Translations under genes and position numbers: made by a program
Notes under the pieces: generated by a model
The model's input: only the letters and a program-made list of their open reading frames with translations
What the model was told of the DNA's origin: nothing
Databases searched by the model: none
Source of the DNA: Ornithinimicrobium faecis
GTDB taxonomy: Bacteria > Actinomycetota > Actinomycetes > Actinomycetales > Dermatophilaceae
NCBI RefSeq assembly: GCF_023923225.1
Contig: NZ_CP099489.1
Location: forward strand, 1 to 64,000
Reading direction: 5' to 3'
Length of the DNA: 64,000 nucleotides
Part shown: positions 34,432 through 43,660 of the stretch, piece by piece
How positions within the stretch are numbered: position 1 is the stretch's first letter
How the letters are laid out: each line of letters opens with the position of its first letter

Positions 34432-36185
34432 GACTCTGAATCACCTTGGTTGGTCCATGGTTTGCCGACAAGGTGGTCGACCAGTTCCTTGGCGTGCGCC
34501 AACTGGGCGGAGCCGTCGGTCAGGCCGATTCTCTGCCGTAGTCCAGTGACGACATTGGGGTCGAGTTCACCCTCAAGTTCGTACTCAGTCAGAAGCGGGA
34601 GAACCTCGTATACGTAGCGTCCTGCGAGGACCTCAAGGCTAGACGCGGAACCGTCCTGATCGGCGAGGAAGTAGGACGGGCCTACCTGCAGTCCGGACGC
34701 TGCCCCGCTCAACATATCGGCCGTCGCTGAGTACAAGTACAGGGCCGCGTCACGGGTGGCCTCGTCATCGAAGCCGTATGTCGTGATGGGATCCTGGGTA
34801 CTGGCAACATCGAGAAACACAAAGCGACGCCGGAGGGCGTAGTCGATGACCGCGATGCTCCGGTCGGCGGTGTTCATCGTGCCCAAGACCCTGAGCGAGT
34901 CTGGGATGGTGAGGGAGCCGTCCCCATCCACGGTGTAAGGGGTGGCCACTGCCTGGCCGCGGTACTCAAGTGCGTACAGCAGCTCCCCGAAGATGTTGGG
35001 GATGTCGCCACGGTTGACCTCGTCGAGAACGAGCACAAGCTCGATGTCATAGGCGCGACGCTCCAGTTCCATCCCGATTGCGCAGATTAGGCTGAGGATA
35101 CGGTGCTCGGGTACGAATGTGACTCCCTCGCCATGGGGTTGCGCTGCGAGAGCGCGCACGAAGTCCGTGTAGTCGTACCCGGGGTGGAACTGGACGATGT
35201 CCCACAGCCCCGCGAGGCCACGTCGTTGGACTTCGTCACTGATGCCGGCGACGGTACGTTCGTTGGCGGGGAGGGAGTCGATGATTTCTTGAAGGCGACT
35301 GTCACTGGACCTGTTCGCTGTCACCCAGGACACGTACTGCTTGGCGATGTAGGTCTTGCCTGCGCCAGGCGGCCCTTGCAGGACGACTTGGCCTTTGCGG
35401 CGCAACTGCGAGGCGAGCTCAACTAGCGAGTTAGGAAGAGCGGCGCGTTGGCTCTGCACTTGAGAAGCAATCGGTCGGCTGTGAAAGGCTGCCCTGAACT
35501 CGTCCGTGGACAGATTCAGCCATGCGTTAGCACCGATGCTAAGGGCCAGGTCGATCTCGCGCCCTGGCGCGGCGAGGAACCCCTGCTCGGCGAGGCGTTC
35601 CGAGATCAACGTCACCGCGCCAGGCACTGCATGGCGCGTCGGAAGAGGGCGGTCAATACCGACGATGGACCCCCCGTGTTTGGCCGGGATGATCAGACGG
35701 CAGCGCTCCATCAGACTGAGGATGTTCGACGTCGCCTTCGTGTCGTGGGGTAGATCCTCCATGCTGTCCGCGTGCCGCTTGTCGAGGATCGGGCGCAGAC
35801 GCGAGGCGTTGACCTCCTCAGGCTTCAGGTGCCCCTGGCTGTCCGTGAGGACCTCACGGACGATGTCGTCGAGCCGCGGGTCAGCCAAGTTCAGTGCTAC
35901 CCACAGCAGCAGGAACCTGTCATCCCGCTCGTCACGGCTCGCCCGCAACAACTCATTGTCGACTGCGACCTGCGGCCCTGCGGCGGTCCTAGCGTTGGCA
36001 AGTGGCGGATCGTACGCGAGCAGGTCGTTCCACAGCGGAGGCGGTTGACCCGCTGCGGACAAAGCAGTCTCGATGTCCAGGCCTGTTGTCTGCCCGGGGA
36101 CGACCTTGCTCAGCACCTCAACGGTCGCTTCGGGAGACGTGAACTTCGTGAACGAGATCTGGCCAAGACTTGGGAAGGGACTCAT
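34428..36185 (-). CDS. mcrB: McrB-family AAA+ restriction GTPase
   Basis: The 585-aa product has Walker A GPPGAGKTYIAK, the GTPase/AAA+ Walker B VLVLDEVNRGDIPNIFGELL and GTMNTADRSIAVIDYALRRRF, all typical of McrB. The N-terminal ~280 residues are the variable part expected to recognise modified DNA and do not match a domain I can name. ATG at 36185 is chosen for its plausible N-terminus MSPFPSLGQISFTKF; longer in-frame sequence is unlikely. It forms an operon with mcrC. Confidence 0.9.
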   Translation of the reverse strand: MSPFPSLGQISFTKFTSPEATVEVLSKVVPGQTTGLDIETALSAAGQPPPLWNDLLAYDPPLANARTAAGPQVAVDNELLRASRDERDDRFLLLWVALNLADPRLDDIVREVLTDSQGHLKPEEVNASRLRPILDKRHADSMEDLPHDTKATSNILSLMERCRLIIPAKHGGSIVGIDRPLPTRHAVPGAVTLISERLAEQGFLAAPGREIDLALSIGANAWLNLSTDEFRAAFHSRPIASQVQSQRAALPNSLVELASQLRRKGQVVLQGPPGAGKTYIAKQYVSWVTANRSSDSRLQEIIDSLPANERTVAGISDEVQRRGLAGLWDIVQFHPGYDYTDFVRALAAQPHGEGVTFVPEHRILSLICAIGMELERRAYDIELVLVLDEVNRGDIPNIFGELLYALEYRGQAVATPYTVDGDGSLTIPDSLRVLGTMNTADRSIAVIDYALRRRFVFLDVASTQDPITTYGFDDEATRDAALYLYSATADMLSGAASGLQVGPSYFLADQDGSASSLEVLAGRYVYEVLPLLTEYELEGELDPNVVTGLRQRIGLTDGSAQLAHAKELVDHLVGKPWTNQGDSES

Positions 36186-36299
36186 GACGGAAGTCTGCCC
36201 GACTCCGTTGCGACCGGCACAGAGCCCGGGAACACCTCCGCCGATGGACAGCTCGCGGGGGGTCCGCATGCGGCCTGCGCGGCCACAAGGTGGATCCGG

Positions 36300-36695
36300 C
36301 TATCAACGACGAGTGAAGTCCGTCGGGGCGGAGCAGACCGGGGCGGGTAGCCGACGATAGCTCCGGGGCAGGCGGCGGCGTTGGATGCCACCAGCGATAC
36401 TGGCGTATCGAGCGGCCATCTTGATGAGTTCGTGCGCGACCGCGTCGCGGGCAGGTTCGGGTACTTCCTCCTGAAGTACTCGGCGTTCACCTGGGTATCG
36501 TACTTGTGCAAGGGGAACGTCAGGAGTTTGGGAACCACGCCCTTCCGGGTGGGCATCCGTGAGCGGGGCCGGGGGGTCCAGCGCCGGGGGAGTAGGTCGT
36601 GTCAGGGCAGCAGCCCTGCCGTAGATCGTCCATGGAGAGTTCGCCCACGAACCCCTTCGTCTGCTCGAGTTCCCGACGCACGTCCTCTCTGAGGT
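36300..36695 (-). pseudogene. Decayed 5' fragment of the EcsC/TerB-like gene
   Basis: This stretch is clearly related to the first ~100 codons of the gene at 20184-21344. Long identical runs such as GGCAGGTTCGGGTACTTCCT and ATCGTCCATGGAGAGTTCGC (both written on the plus strand) occur in both. Here the frame is broken by small indels and an insertion of about 70 bases around 36535-36610, and everything downstream of the N-terminal part is missing. An IS1380 copy lies 33 bases beyond. It is a direct-repeat relic. Confidence 0.85.
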
Positions 36696-36727
36696 TCTAG
36701 CGACCAGCGATGGGTCCGACCTACTAG

Positions 36728-38380
36728 CCCCGGTCATTCATGAGGAGGCTGAGTCCCGCGTCGTTGGGTGAGATGGCGCGGTGGCGCTTGGAGGGCATGG
36801 CGATGGTCCGGCTGGCGCTGCCGGGCTGCGGGTCTCCGGGTTCCTGGGGTCGGGGCGGATGTGTGGGTCAGGCGGGTTGTGGGATGGCGGCGATGTTGGC
36901 GAACACGGCGACGATCGGTGCCGCCCAGGGCCATGATTCGGGTATCCGGAGTTGTCGTCGACGCGCGCCGTGGACCAGCCGGGCGGGGACGTGCAGGAAC
37001 CGGTAGCGCAGCGCTTTGGGCTCGCAGGATGCCAGGGCTTTAGCGTCACCGGTCAGGGCGAGCAGTCGCGTCCAGGCGGTCAGGTCAGCGGCGATCTGCG
37101 TCAGGATCAGCCACGCCTGGTTGATCGCGAACTCTCGCGACGGGAACCGTCCCAGCCCGCTGTCCTTGGCGTGGCGGATGCGGTCTTCGACGCGGGCGTG
37201 GGCACGGTGCCGGGCTTCGAGGAAGGCGAGTTGTCCGATCTTGGTGTTGGTCACGAACGCTTGGTAGCGCCACCCGTCGGCCTCCTCGAAAAAGGGATAG
37301 CTGGGCACCGGGGTGCGGGCGTTCGCGGCGCACGATGACGCGCATGCCCGCGGGCCACTTGCCCAGCACGCTCGCGCCGATCAGCCCCGTCAGCTCGGCG
37401 ACGTCACCGCCCTGCCGGATGCCGCCGTCAGCGTCCAGGGCCGGAGTCCAGATCTTCTTCGGCACCTGATCGATCGCCGCACGGACCTGTTCGGTGATAG
37501 CGAACCCGATCGAGTAGTCCACGGTGCGGCCGCGGACTTGACCCTGCTCGTGCAACCAGTCCAACAACTGGTGAGAGGCGCCAGCACCGTCGGAGCGGAC
37601 CAGCAGGTGCTTGCGGTGGGCGGCGGGGACCTGCCCGATCGCCTCGGTCAGGACCTGCACGTGATCAGAGGCCGTGTTCGACCCGGCGTTCCCAGCCCGC
37701 AACGTCGCGGTCAGGAACTCCTGGGTGTTGTCGCACCACACTCCGAGCGGGTGATACCCGAAGGTCCGTTTGAACGTCGCCGCTGCATGCTCCTTCTCGC
37801 TGTGCGCGATCACGATCGTGGCGTCCACGTCCAACACCACGACGTCGCCCAGGTCGCTGCCGGCGACCTTGCTGGCCGGCACCCCGCCGGAGAACTGGGA
37901 CCACACATGACGACGCACCCTGGCCCGCGCGGCCTGGATCTTCTTCACCCGGCCAGGGGTCACCTCATCCAGGGTGCGCCACACCGTCGGCGCCGATGCG
38001 ACCGGTCCGAGCACATCACCCTGGTGACGCAGCACGTCGATGTCGGCGATCGCCTCACCACCATCGGCGAGCATGACCGCCACATCGGCCAGGACCCGGC
38101 CACGGTCATGGACCGGGACGAAACGACGCCGGGCCATCGCCTTGGACAACTCCCGAGTCAAGCCCGTTCGGTCGGCCAACAACCGCAACGCGACGCTGCC
38201 CGCGTGGGCCACCACGCCGACACCATCAGCAGAGACAGACAACCCCGACGACCACGACGTACGCTTCACTTACCGAGTGCTTCCTGCTGGGCGACCTGGG
38301 ACCTTCGACAAGTCCAAGTCTTCCCTGCTCAGGGAGCACTTCGGTGTTTCACCACGCCGACCCCCGGTGAACGATCCGGG
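36728..38380 (-). mobile_element. IS1380-family insertion sequence, copy 1 (1653 bp)
   Basis: The element begins CCCCGGTCATTCATGAGG and ends GGTGAACGATCCGGG; the ends are imperfect inverted repeats (CCCGG, then TCATTCA versus ATCGTTCA). The left flank is CTAG and the right flank is TTAG, so the 4-base target repeat is imperfect. It appears identical along its whole length to copy 2 at 57665-59317 and has the same orientation. Confidence 0.9.
36868..38269 (-). CDS. IS1380-family transposase, frameshifted (copy 1)
   Basis: The first frame (from GTG at 38269) gives a typical IS1380 N-terminus and DDE core: VVVLDVDATIVIAHSEKEHA, GNAGSNTASDHVQVL and LLVRSDGAGAS. At a T5 run on the coding strand (37289-37293) the frame moves; the expected SLFEEADGWRYQAFVTNTK continues in another frame and ends in IPESWPWAAPIVAVFANI. 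The combined protein would be about 465 aa, the family length. Copy 2 has the same shift, so it was present before duplication or is a programmed event. Confidence 0.88.
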
Positions 38381-38429
38381 TTAGGCGGCGCAGCTGGGCT
38401 CAGGGACTCACTCGAAGCAGAGACCTTCC

Positions 38430-38708
38430 TCAGCTGGCCGGACGCAGCTGCGAAGCAGGCAGCCGCACAGTCACCACCTGGTCCTCCTCAACCGCACACA
38501 CCACCCAGGCCGCCCACCCATCAGCGGTGCTCTGCCAGCTGACCACCAACGCCTCCACCTCGGCCGCTCCCGGCTGCAGACGCGCCCATGCGTGCCGTGT
38601 CCGTGAACGCACCGCCGGCACAGTGGGCAATGAGAGAGCAGGCGGGGAGGAGGGCATGCCCGAGCCGCGGTCCGTGAGTGGCACCCCTGGGCCGCGTCGC
38701 CCGTACAT
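38430..38708 (-). CDS. Small hypothetical protein beside IS1380
   Basis: A 92-aa frame whose C-terminal two thirds (RHAWARLQPGAAEVEALVVS, then GWAAWVVCAVEEDQVVTVRL) reads like a small beta-rich actinobacterial protein often seen as a conserved hypothetical. The N-terminal part is low complexity. It lies between two insertion elements and may be a leftover of the carried DNA. Confidence 0.4.
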   Translation of the reverse strand: MYGRRGPGVPLTDRGSGMPSSPPALSLPTVPAVRSRTRHAWARLQPGAAEVEALVVSWQSTADGWAAWVVCAVEEDQVVTVRLPASQLRPAS

Positions 38709-38926
38709 CAGCGTGAGGCGTTTACGTCAAGGGGGCCGGTGCCCGGGGCCCGTCGTCGTCCCTGCATAGCGGTAATGGAGCTTGGTGGCTCGACAGCGTG
38801 TGATCGGGTTCGGTGACGACGGGCCGGGGCGGCCCTTGATGTCCGTCGAGATACCGGTGGTGGTTCTCAATGCCGCGGAAGGCTCGCCCCGGCCCTGCTG
38901 GTGACGCGCGACGCCTCGCGCGAGGG

Positions 38927-40276
38927 TCAGGCGGCCTCGAGCGGCCCCTGGGTCTTGGTGGCGCCGGTGGCAATGACGGGGTCCCAGGCTTGGCGGTGGA
39001 CGACGACGGCGTGCAGCTGGCGCAGGATCGCCGCGGCGATGATGGTCTGCGCCTGCGTCGCCGTGAGCTTGTTCTGCTCGCGGGTGGTCAGGTGCCGGTA
39101 CCGGGCGGCGTAGACCTTGTTCGTCTGCAGGCAGCCCCACACCGCCCGCCACGCCGCGGTGCGCAGGCCGGGTCGTCCGGCACCGGTCAGCCGGGCCTTG
39201 CCGGTGAACGTGCCGGACATCCGCTCCCGCGGTGCCAGGCCGGCGTGCTTGACCACGGCCCGCGCGGAGGTGAACCTCGACAGGTCACCCGTCTCGGCCA
39301 GGATCGCGGCGGCGCCGACCGCGGACAGGCCGGGGATGGTGGTGACCAGGCCGGTGAGGCCGAGCTCGTCGAGCACGACGGTCATGCGGGTCTCGACGTC
39401 GACCTGCTGCGTCCGGGCGGTGTCCCAGTCGGCCAGGACCCACTCGGCGCGTTCCAGGGCGCCGGACCCGTGGTCCAGCACGCCGGCGCGGTCGGCCAGC
39501 GCGGCGTAGACCTTGCGCACGATCCCCAGGCACGGGCGTACCTTGCCGCGACGGACCATCTCGGTGCGGACGAGGCGCTCGAACCGGGCCGCGCCCAGGC
39601 GGCGGGTGCGGTCCAGGTCCCCGCCGTCGCGGCGCAGGATCACGCTCAGCGCGGCCACCCAGGTGGTCGACTTGAACGGCTGCGCCGCCGCTGTCAATGC
39701 TGCGGGCCAGACGCACTCGAGCAGGTCACGCAGCTGCTGCACGCAGGCCACGTGCTCATCCAGGAGCTGGGCGCGGCGGGTGCCCAGGTGCCGCAACCGG
39801 CCCCACGTCCCATCGACCGGCTCAGGAAGGTAGCAGCGCAGCTGAGCGACCAGCCGCGCGATCAGCACGGCGTCCTTGTCGTCGGTCTTGTCGAACGTCA
39901 GGTCCTCGGACTTGCGCGCCCACGAGGAGATCGTCGGCTGCACGCACACGAAAGCCATGCCCCGGTCGGCCGCCAGCTGGCCCAGGACCCGCCACCGGTG
40001 CCCGGTCGGCTCGCACGCCACCGTCAGCCCGGCGAACCCGTGCCGGGTCGCGTGCTGTCGCGCCCAGTCCAGCGCGGCACCGAGGTCCCAGGCCTTGCAC
40101 CGGAAGGTGCGCCCGGCCAGGACCCGGGAGTCGTGGTCGCACACCACGACCATCTGCTTACGCTCGGCCAGGTCGATCCCCACGATGGCATTGCCGATCG
40201 GGACCGCTTCGCGAAGGCGGGCCAGCCGGGCGTTCCGGTTCCGGTCACCACGCGAGACACCACTACGGTTAGACAT
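38927..40276 (-). CDS. IS110-family transposase
   Basis: The 449-aa product has the DEDD-type N-terminal domain (NAIVGIDLAERKQMVVV with the first Asp, CEPTGH, DKTDDKDAVLIARLV) and the C-terminal Tnp_20-like part (TTIPGLSAVGAAAILAETGD, KHAGLAPRERMSG). It is full length and appears intact. ATG at 40276 is chosen for the natural N-terminus. The limits of the element are not visible because IS110 elements lack clear inverted ends. A candidate structured RNA region lies just upstream. Confidence 0.9.
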   Translation of the reverse strand: MSNRSGVSRGDRNRNARLARLREAVPIGNAIVGIDLAERKQMVVVCDHDSRVLAGRTFRCKAWDLGAALDWARQHATRHGFAGLTVACEPTGHRWRVLGQLAADRGMAFVCVQPTISSWARKSEDLTFDKTDDKDAVLIARLVAQLRCYLPEPVDGTWGRLRHLGTRRAQLLDEHVACVQQLRDLLECVWPAALTAAAQPFKSTTWVAALSVILRRDGGDLDRTRRLGAARFERLVRTEMVRRGKVRPCLGIVRKVYAALADRAGVLDHGSGALERAEWVLADWDTARTQQVDVETRMTVVLDELGLTGLVTTIPGLSAVGAAAILAETGDLSRFTSARAVVKHAGLAPRERMSGTFTGKARLTGAGRPGLRTAAWRAVWGCLQTNKVYAARYRHLTTREQNKLTATQAQTIIAAAILRQLHAVVVHRQAWDPVIATGATKTQGPLEAA

Positions 40277-40277
40277 T

Positions 40278-40337
40278 GAACGTCCTTCCTGAAGGCGATG
40301 GGATACCAAGCCCGACAAGCGCATCAGGAGGACGTTC
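40278..40337. ncRNA. Stem-loop upstream of IS110 transposase, possible bridge-RNA part
   Basis: GAACGTCCTTCCTG (40278-40291) pairs with CAGGAGGACGTTC (40325-40337) with one bulge, around a 33-base loop. In IS110-group elements the bridge RNA that specifies donor and target is encoded in the non-coding end upstream of the transposase. The stem is visible; the RNA identity is an inference. Confidence 0.35.
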
Positions 40338-40549
40338 CTCACGTCCAGACCCCAGCGCTACAACGCCTTCCGATGCCGCCCGCCATGAGAAAAATCATAA
40401 TCGAACTGGCGTTCGCATAGGTCCTGCCGATCAGTTAGCGACGCCGGTCAACTACGCAGCCGGGTGTGGTGGACGCTAGGCACGGACCGCGCCGCTTCCC
40501 TCGCCACCCCGACCCTCTGTGCTATTCGACACGATTCCGTGCATTATCG

Positions 40550-41977
40550 GGCTCTTCGCAGTTGAGGGTGTAGAGGTCGTCCGCGCGTCGCTGGCTGGAT
40601 GAGGGTCGAGGTCTTCCGATGATGGGAGTTCTCACACCGCCCATCCCAAAGACCTCGACGTGCCTGACGCTACTACCTTCGCCTGCCCCGACCTGACCAC
40701 CTTCACCCAGCTGGATGAGCTCGGCCTGGAGGTGAACGGCCAGCTGCTTGAGCCCGAGCGCGCCGTCCTGAAGTGTCGGGTCGTGGAACCCGACGACTGG
40801 TGCCGCCGGTGCGGTTGTCAGGGCGTGGCCAGGGACACCGTCGTCCGTCGGCTCGCGCACGCGCCGTTCGGGTGGCGTCCTACCATCCTGCTGGTCACGG
40901 TGCGCCGGTACCGGTGCACCGAGTGCGGTCACGTGTGGCGTCAGGACACCACCGCCGCGGCCGAGCCGCGGGCGAAGATCTCCCGGGGCGGGCTGGCCTG
41001 GGCCCTGGTCGGCATCGTGGTCCAGCACCTGTCCATGGCTCGCGTCGCCGAGGGGCTGGGCGTGGCGTGGCACACCGCCAACGACGCTGTCCTGGCCGAA
41101 GGACACCGGCTGCTGATCGACGATCCGGCCCGTCTGGACGGCGTCGAGGTCCTCGGGGTCGACGAGCATTGTTTGGCGTCACACCCGCGGCGGGGACAAG
41201 TTCGTCACGGTGATCATCGACCTGACCCCGGTCCGTGACGGGACGGGGCCGGCGCGGCTGCTGGACATGGTCGAGGGCCGCTCGAAGAAAGCGTTCAAGA
41301 CTTGGCTGCACGAGCGCGACCAGGCCTGGCGCGACGGGGTGCAGGTGGTGGCCATGGATGGCTTCTCCGGCTTCAAGACCGCCACCACCGAGGAGCTGCC
41401 GGAGGCGGTCAGCGTGATGGATCCGTTTCACGTAGTCCAGCTGGCCGGGGAGGCGATGGACGACTGTCGTCGCCGGGTCCAGCAGGAGACCTGCGGGCAC
41501 CGAGGCCGCAAGAGCGACCCGCTGTAGTCCGCTCGCCGGACCCTGCACACCGGTGCTGACCTGCTCACCGACAAGCAGCAAGCCCGCCTTGAGGCGCTCT
41601 TCGCAGTCGAGCAGCACGTCGCGGTCGAGGCGACCTGGGGCATCTACCAGCGAATGGTCGCTGCTTACCGCGAACCCGACCGCAGCCAGGGCCGCGAGCA
41701 GATGCAGTCGGTGATCGATGCTCTCCGCCAGGGTGTCCCGGCCGGTCTGAGTGAGCTGCGCAGGCTGGGGCGCACCCTGACCCGCCGCGCCGAGGACGTC
41801 CTGGCCTACTTCGACCGTCCCCGCACATCGAATGGGCCTACAGAAGCGATCAACGGCCGCCTTGAGCACCTGAGGGGTTCCGCCCTTGGGTTCCGCAACC
41901 TCACCAACTACATCGCGCGAGCGCTCCTCGAGGCCGGCGGATTCAGACCCCGACTACACCCTTGATTGCGAAGAGCC
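40550..41977 (+). mobile_element. Decayed ISL3-family insertion sequence (1428 bp)
   Basis: The left end GGCTCTTCGCAGTTGAGGGT and the inverse of the right end, GGCTCTTCGCAATCAAGGGT, are good inverted repeats. The 8-base flanks (CATTATCG and TAATAACG) match at only five positions, so the target repeat has drifted or the ends are off slightly. It contains a broken ISL3 transposase. Confidence 0.85.
40660..41965 (+). pseudogene. ISL3-family transposase pseudogene
   Basis: The N-terminal zinc-binding part (WCRRCGCQGVARDTVVRRLAH, YRCTECGHVW) and the DDE start GVDEH are present. A frameshift near 41175 then moves the frame to MIIDLTPVRDGTGPARLLDM. A TAG at 41525-41527 stops it again before the normal C-terminal half (EAINGRLEHLRGSALGFRN). 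Two lesions make the gene inactive. Confidence 0.88.
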
Positions 41978-41999
41978 TAATAACGCGTGGAGCGTCCGC

Positions 42000-42240
42000 C
42001 GCCGCCAGCACCACTACTGCGCTGCGGCCCTCGGCTCGGGTGGAGGCTACAGCCCCGCGCGTGGACAGTCCTGGCCGCCATCGCCTCAACCTGACCCGTG
42101 CCGCCGGTGTCCTGGCCTCCACCGGCCACGCCCGCGCCGGACGGCCACGATCCGCGCCCAACTGATCAACATCTCCGCCCGCATCGCCAACCGCGCCCGG
42201 CGGCTACGCCACTAACTGGCCCTGGCGGCCCCCACCGCTA
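42000..42240 (+). pseudogene. Transposase C-terminal remnant
   Basis: The stretch encodes TIRAQLINISARIANRARRLRH, then after a one-base shift NWPWR. This is the usual end of IS1380/IS4-like transposases, compare ESWPWAAP in the intact IS1380 copies. No 5' part or ends remain. It is an old fragment between the ISL3 relic and the catabolic genes. The ~210 bases that follow to 42451 hold nothing recognisable. Confidence 0.5.
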
Positions 42241-42451
42241 CAATCGTCCCCCAGAGCGACGTTCACCACACGCCGAGCACGTGGTCACAGACCGCCGGTG
42301 CTGGCAAGGGCAAGGGCAAGCTTGACCACGTGGACCGAGTTTGGAGTCGGGGTCGGAGGGATGGTCCCAGGATTGCCATATCTAGTCGACGCGCACCTGT
42401 TGGGTCGGCACACCACCGGTACCGTGCTAGGCAAGCGGCGAGAGTAGATGC

Positions 42452-43660
42452 TTACCGGATCACCCCGCGGTTTCGAAGCCTCTCGAGTTGCTCCTGCGAC
42501 AGTTCCGCCACATGGGTCAGCACCTCGTCGGTGTCCTCGCCAAGACCCCGACCGGTGGACCGGATGCGGCCGGGAGTGCGCATCATCCGCCACATCACGT
42601 TTTGCATCTTCAGTGGCCCCAACGTCTCGTCCTCGACCGTGGTCACCAACTCCATCGCCTGGACCTGGGGGTCGGTCAGCAGTTCGCTCGGCCTATACAC
42701 CGGCGCGACTGCAGCACCCGCCTCCTCAAACGCGGCGAGGACTTCCTCGCGCGTCCGGATACCGATCCACTCCCCCACGTGCCGGTCCAGGAGGTCGGCG
42801 TGTTGAGCCCGCTGTCGGCCGGTGGCGAACCAGGGCTCTGCGATCACCTCGGGATGCCCCACCAGACGCAGCACCCGCTCGGCGATCGTGTTTGCACTAG
42901 TCGAGATCGCTAGCCAATGCCCGTCGCTTGTCAGGTACGTGTTACGCGGGGAGTTGTTCTGCGACCGGTTTCCGGTGCGCTCCTGGTCGATACCCAGCTG
43001 GTCGGCGTAGATAACCCCCGGCCCGACCGCGGTCATAATCGGACTGAGCAGATCCAGGTCGATCTCCTGTCCCTTCCCGTCCCGGGCCCGCTGGAACAGC
43101 GCCATCGACACCGCTGCCGCCCCGGCGACCCCTGCGATCGAGTCAGCCAGCCCAAAGGCAGGCAGCGTCGGCGGCCCGTCCGGCCGTCCCGTCAGGTGCG
43201 CGAACCCGCTCATCGACTCGACTAACGTTCCGAACGCTGGCCTCTCCGCATACGGCCCGCTCTGACCGAAGCCGGTAACACGCAGCATGATCAAGCCCGG
43301 ATTGTCCTGGGACAACTCCTCATACCCCAGCCCCCACTTCTCGAAGGTGCCCGGACGGAAGTTCTCTACCACCACGTCCGCAGACCGGGCCAGCGCCCGG
43401 AACGCCTCGGCACCCTCAGGATCGCCCAGGTAGAGCCCGACCGTGCGTTTATTGCGGCTGATCATCTTCCACCACAAGGGCTCGCCGTCCTTGTCGAGCC
43501 CGTGCCCACGCATCCCGTCTCCGTGAGTCGGGTGCTCGATCTTGATCACATCCGCCCCGTAGTCACCGAGGATCTGTGCGGTCAACGGACCCGCCAGGAT
43601 TGTCGAGGCGTCCAGCACTCGAAGACCGGTCAAAGGCCCGTCAGTGGGCAGGTTGATCAT
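42452..43660 (-). CDS. CaiB/BaiF (family III) CoA-transferase
   Basis: The 402-aa product has the family III fold signatures. The N-terminal LRVLDASTILAGPLTAQILGDYGADVIKIE, the catalytic Asp region FGLADSIAGVAGAAAVSMAL and the DADLL-like EIDLDLLSP are visible. It moves CoA between carboxylic acids, so it would activate an acid produced by the cluster. ATG at 43660 overlaps the amidohydrolase stop by four bases. It is the last gene of the leftward operon. The substrate is unknown; with the CitE-like gene, an itaconate- or citramalate-like route is one possibility. Confidence 0.9.
   Translation of the reverse strand: MINLPTDGPLTGLRVLDASTILAGPLTAQILGDYGADVIKIEHPTHGDGMRGHGLDKDGEPLWWKMISRNKRTVGLYLGDPEGAEAFRALARSADVVVENFRPGTFEKWGLGYEELSQDNPGLIMLRVTGFGQSGPYAERPAFGTLVESMSGFAHLTGRPDGPPTLPAFGLADSIAGVAGAAAVSMALFQRARDGKGQEIDLDLLSPIMTAVGPGVIYADQLGIDQERTGNRSQNNSPRNTYLTSDGHWLAISTSANTIAERVLRLVGHPEVIAEPWFATGRQRAQHADLLDRHVGEWIGIRTREEVLAAFEEAGAAVAPVYRPSELLTDPQVQAMELVTTVEDETLGPLKMQNVMWRMMRTPGRIRSTGRGLGEDTDEVLTHVAELSQEQLERLRNRGVIR

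Noticed and set aside
37313..38542. 409-aa plus-strand frame within IS1380 copy 1 (and its twin in copy 2)
   Set aside because: It is antisense to the transposase, which has clear family motifs.
41424..41437. Possible second parS (GTTTCACGTAGTCC)
   Set aside because: Only the left half matches, and it lies inside a decayed ISL3 transposase.
40542..41985. 8-base target duplication for the ISL3 element
   Set aside because: The flanks CATTATCG and TAATAACG match at only five of eight positions, so it is not claimed.
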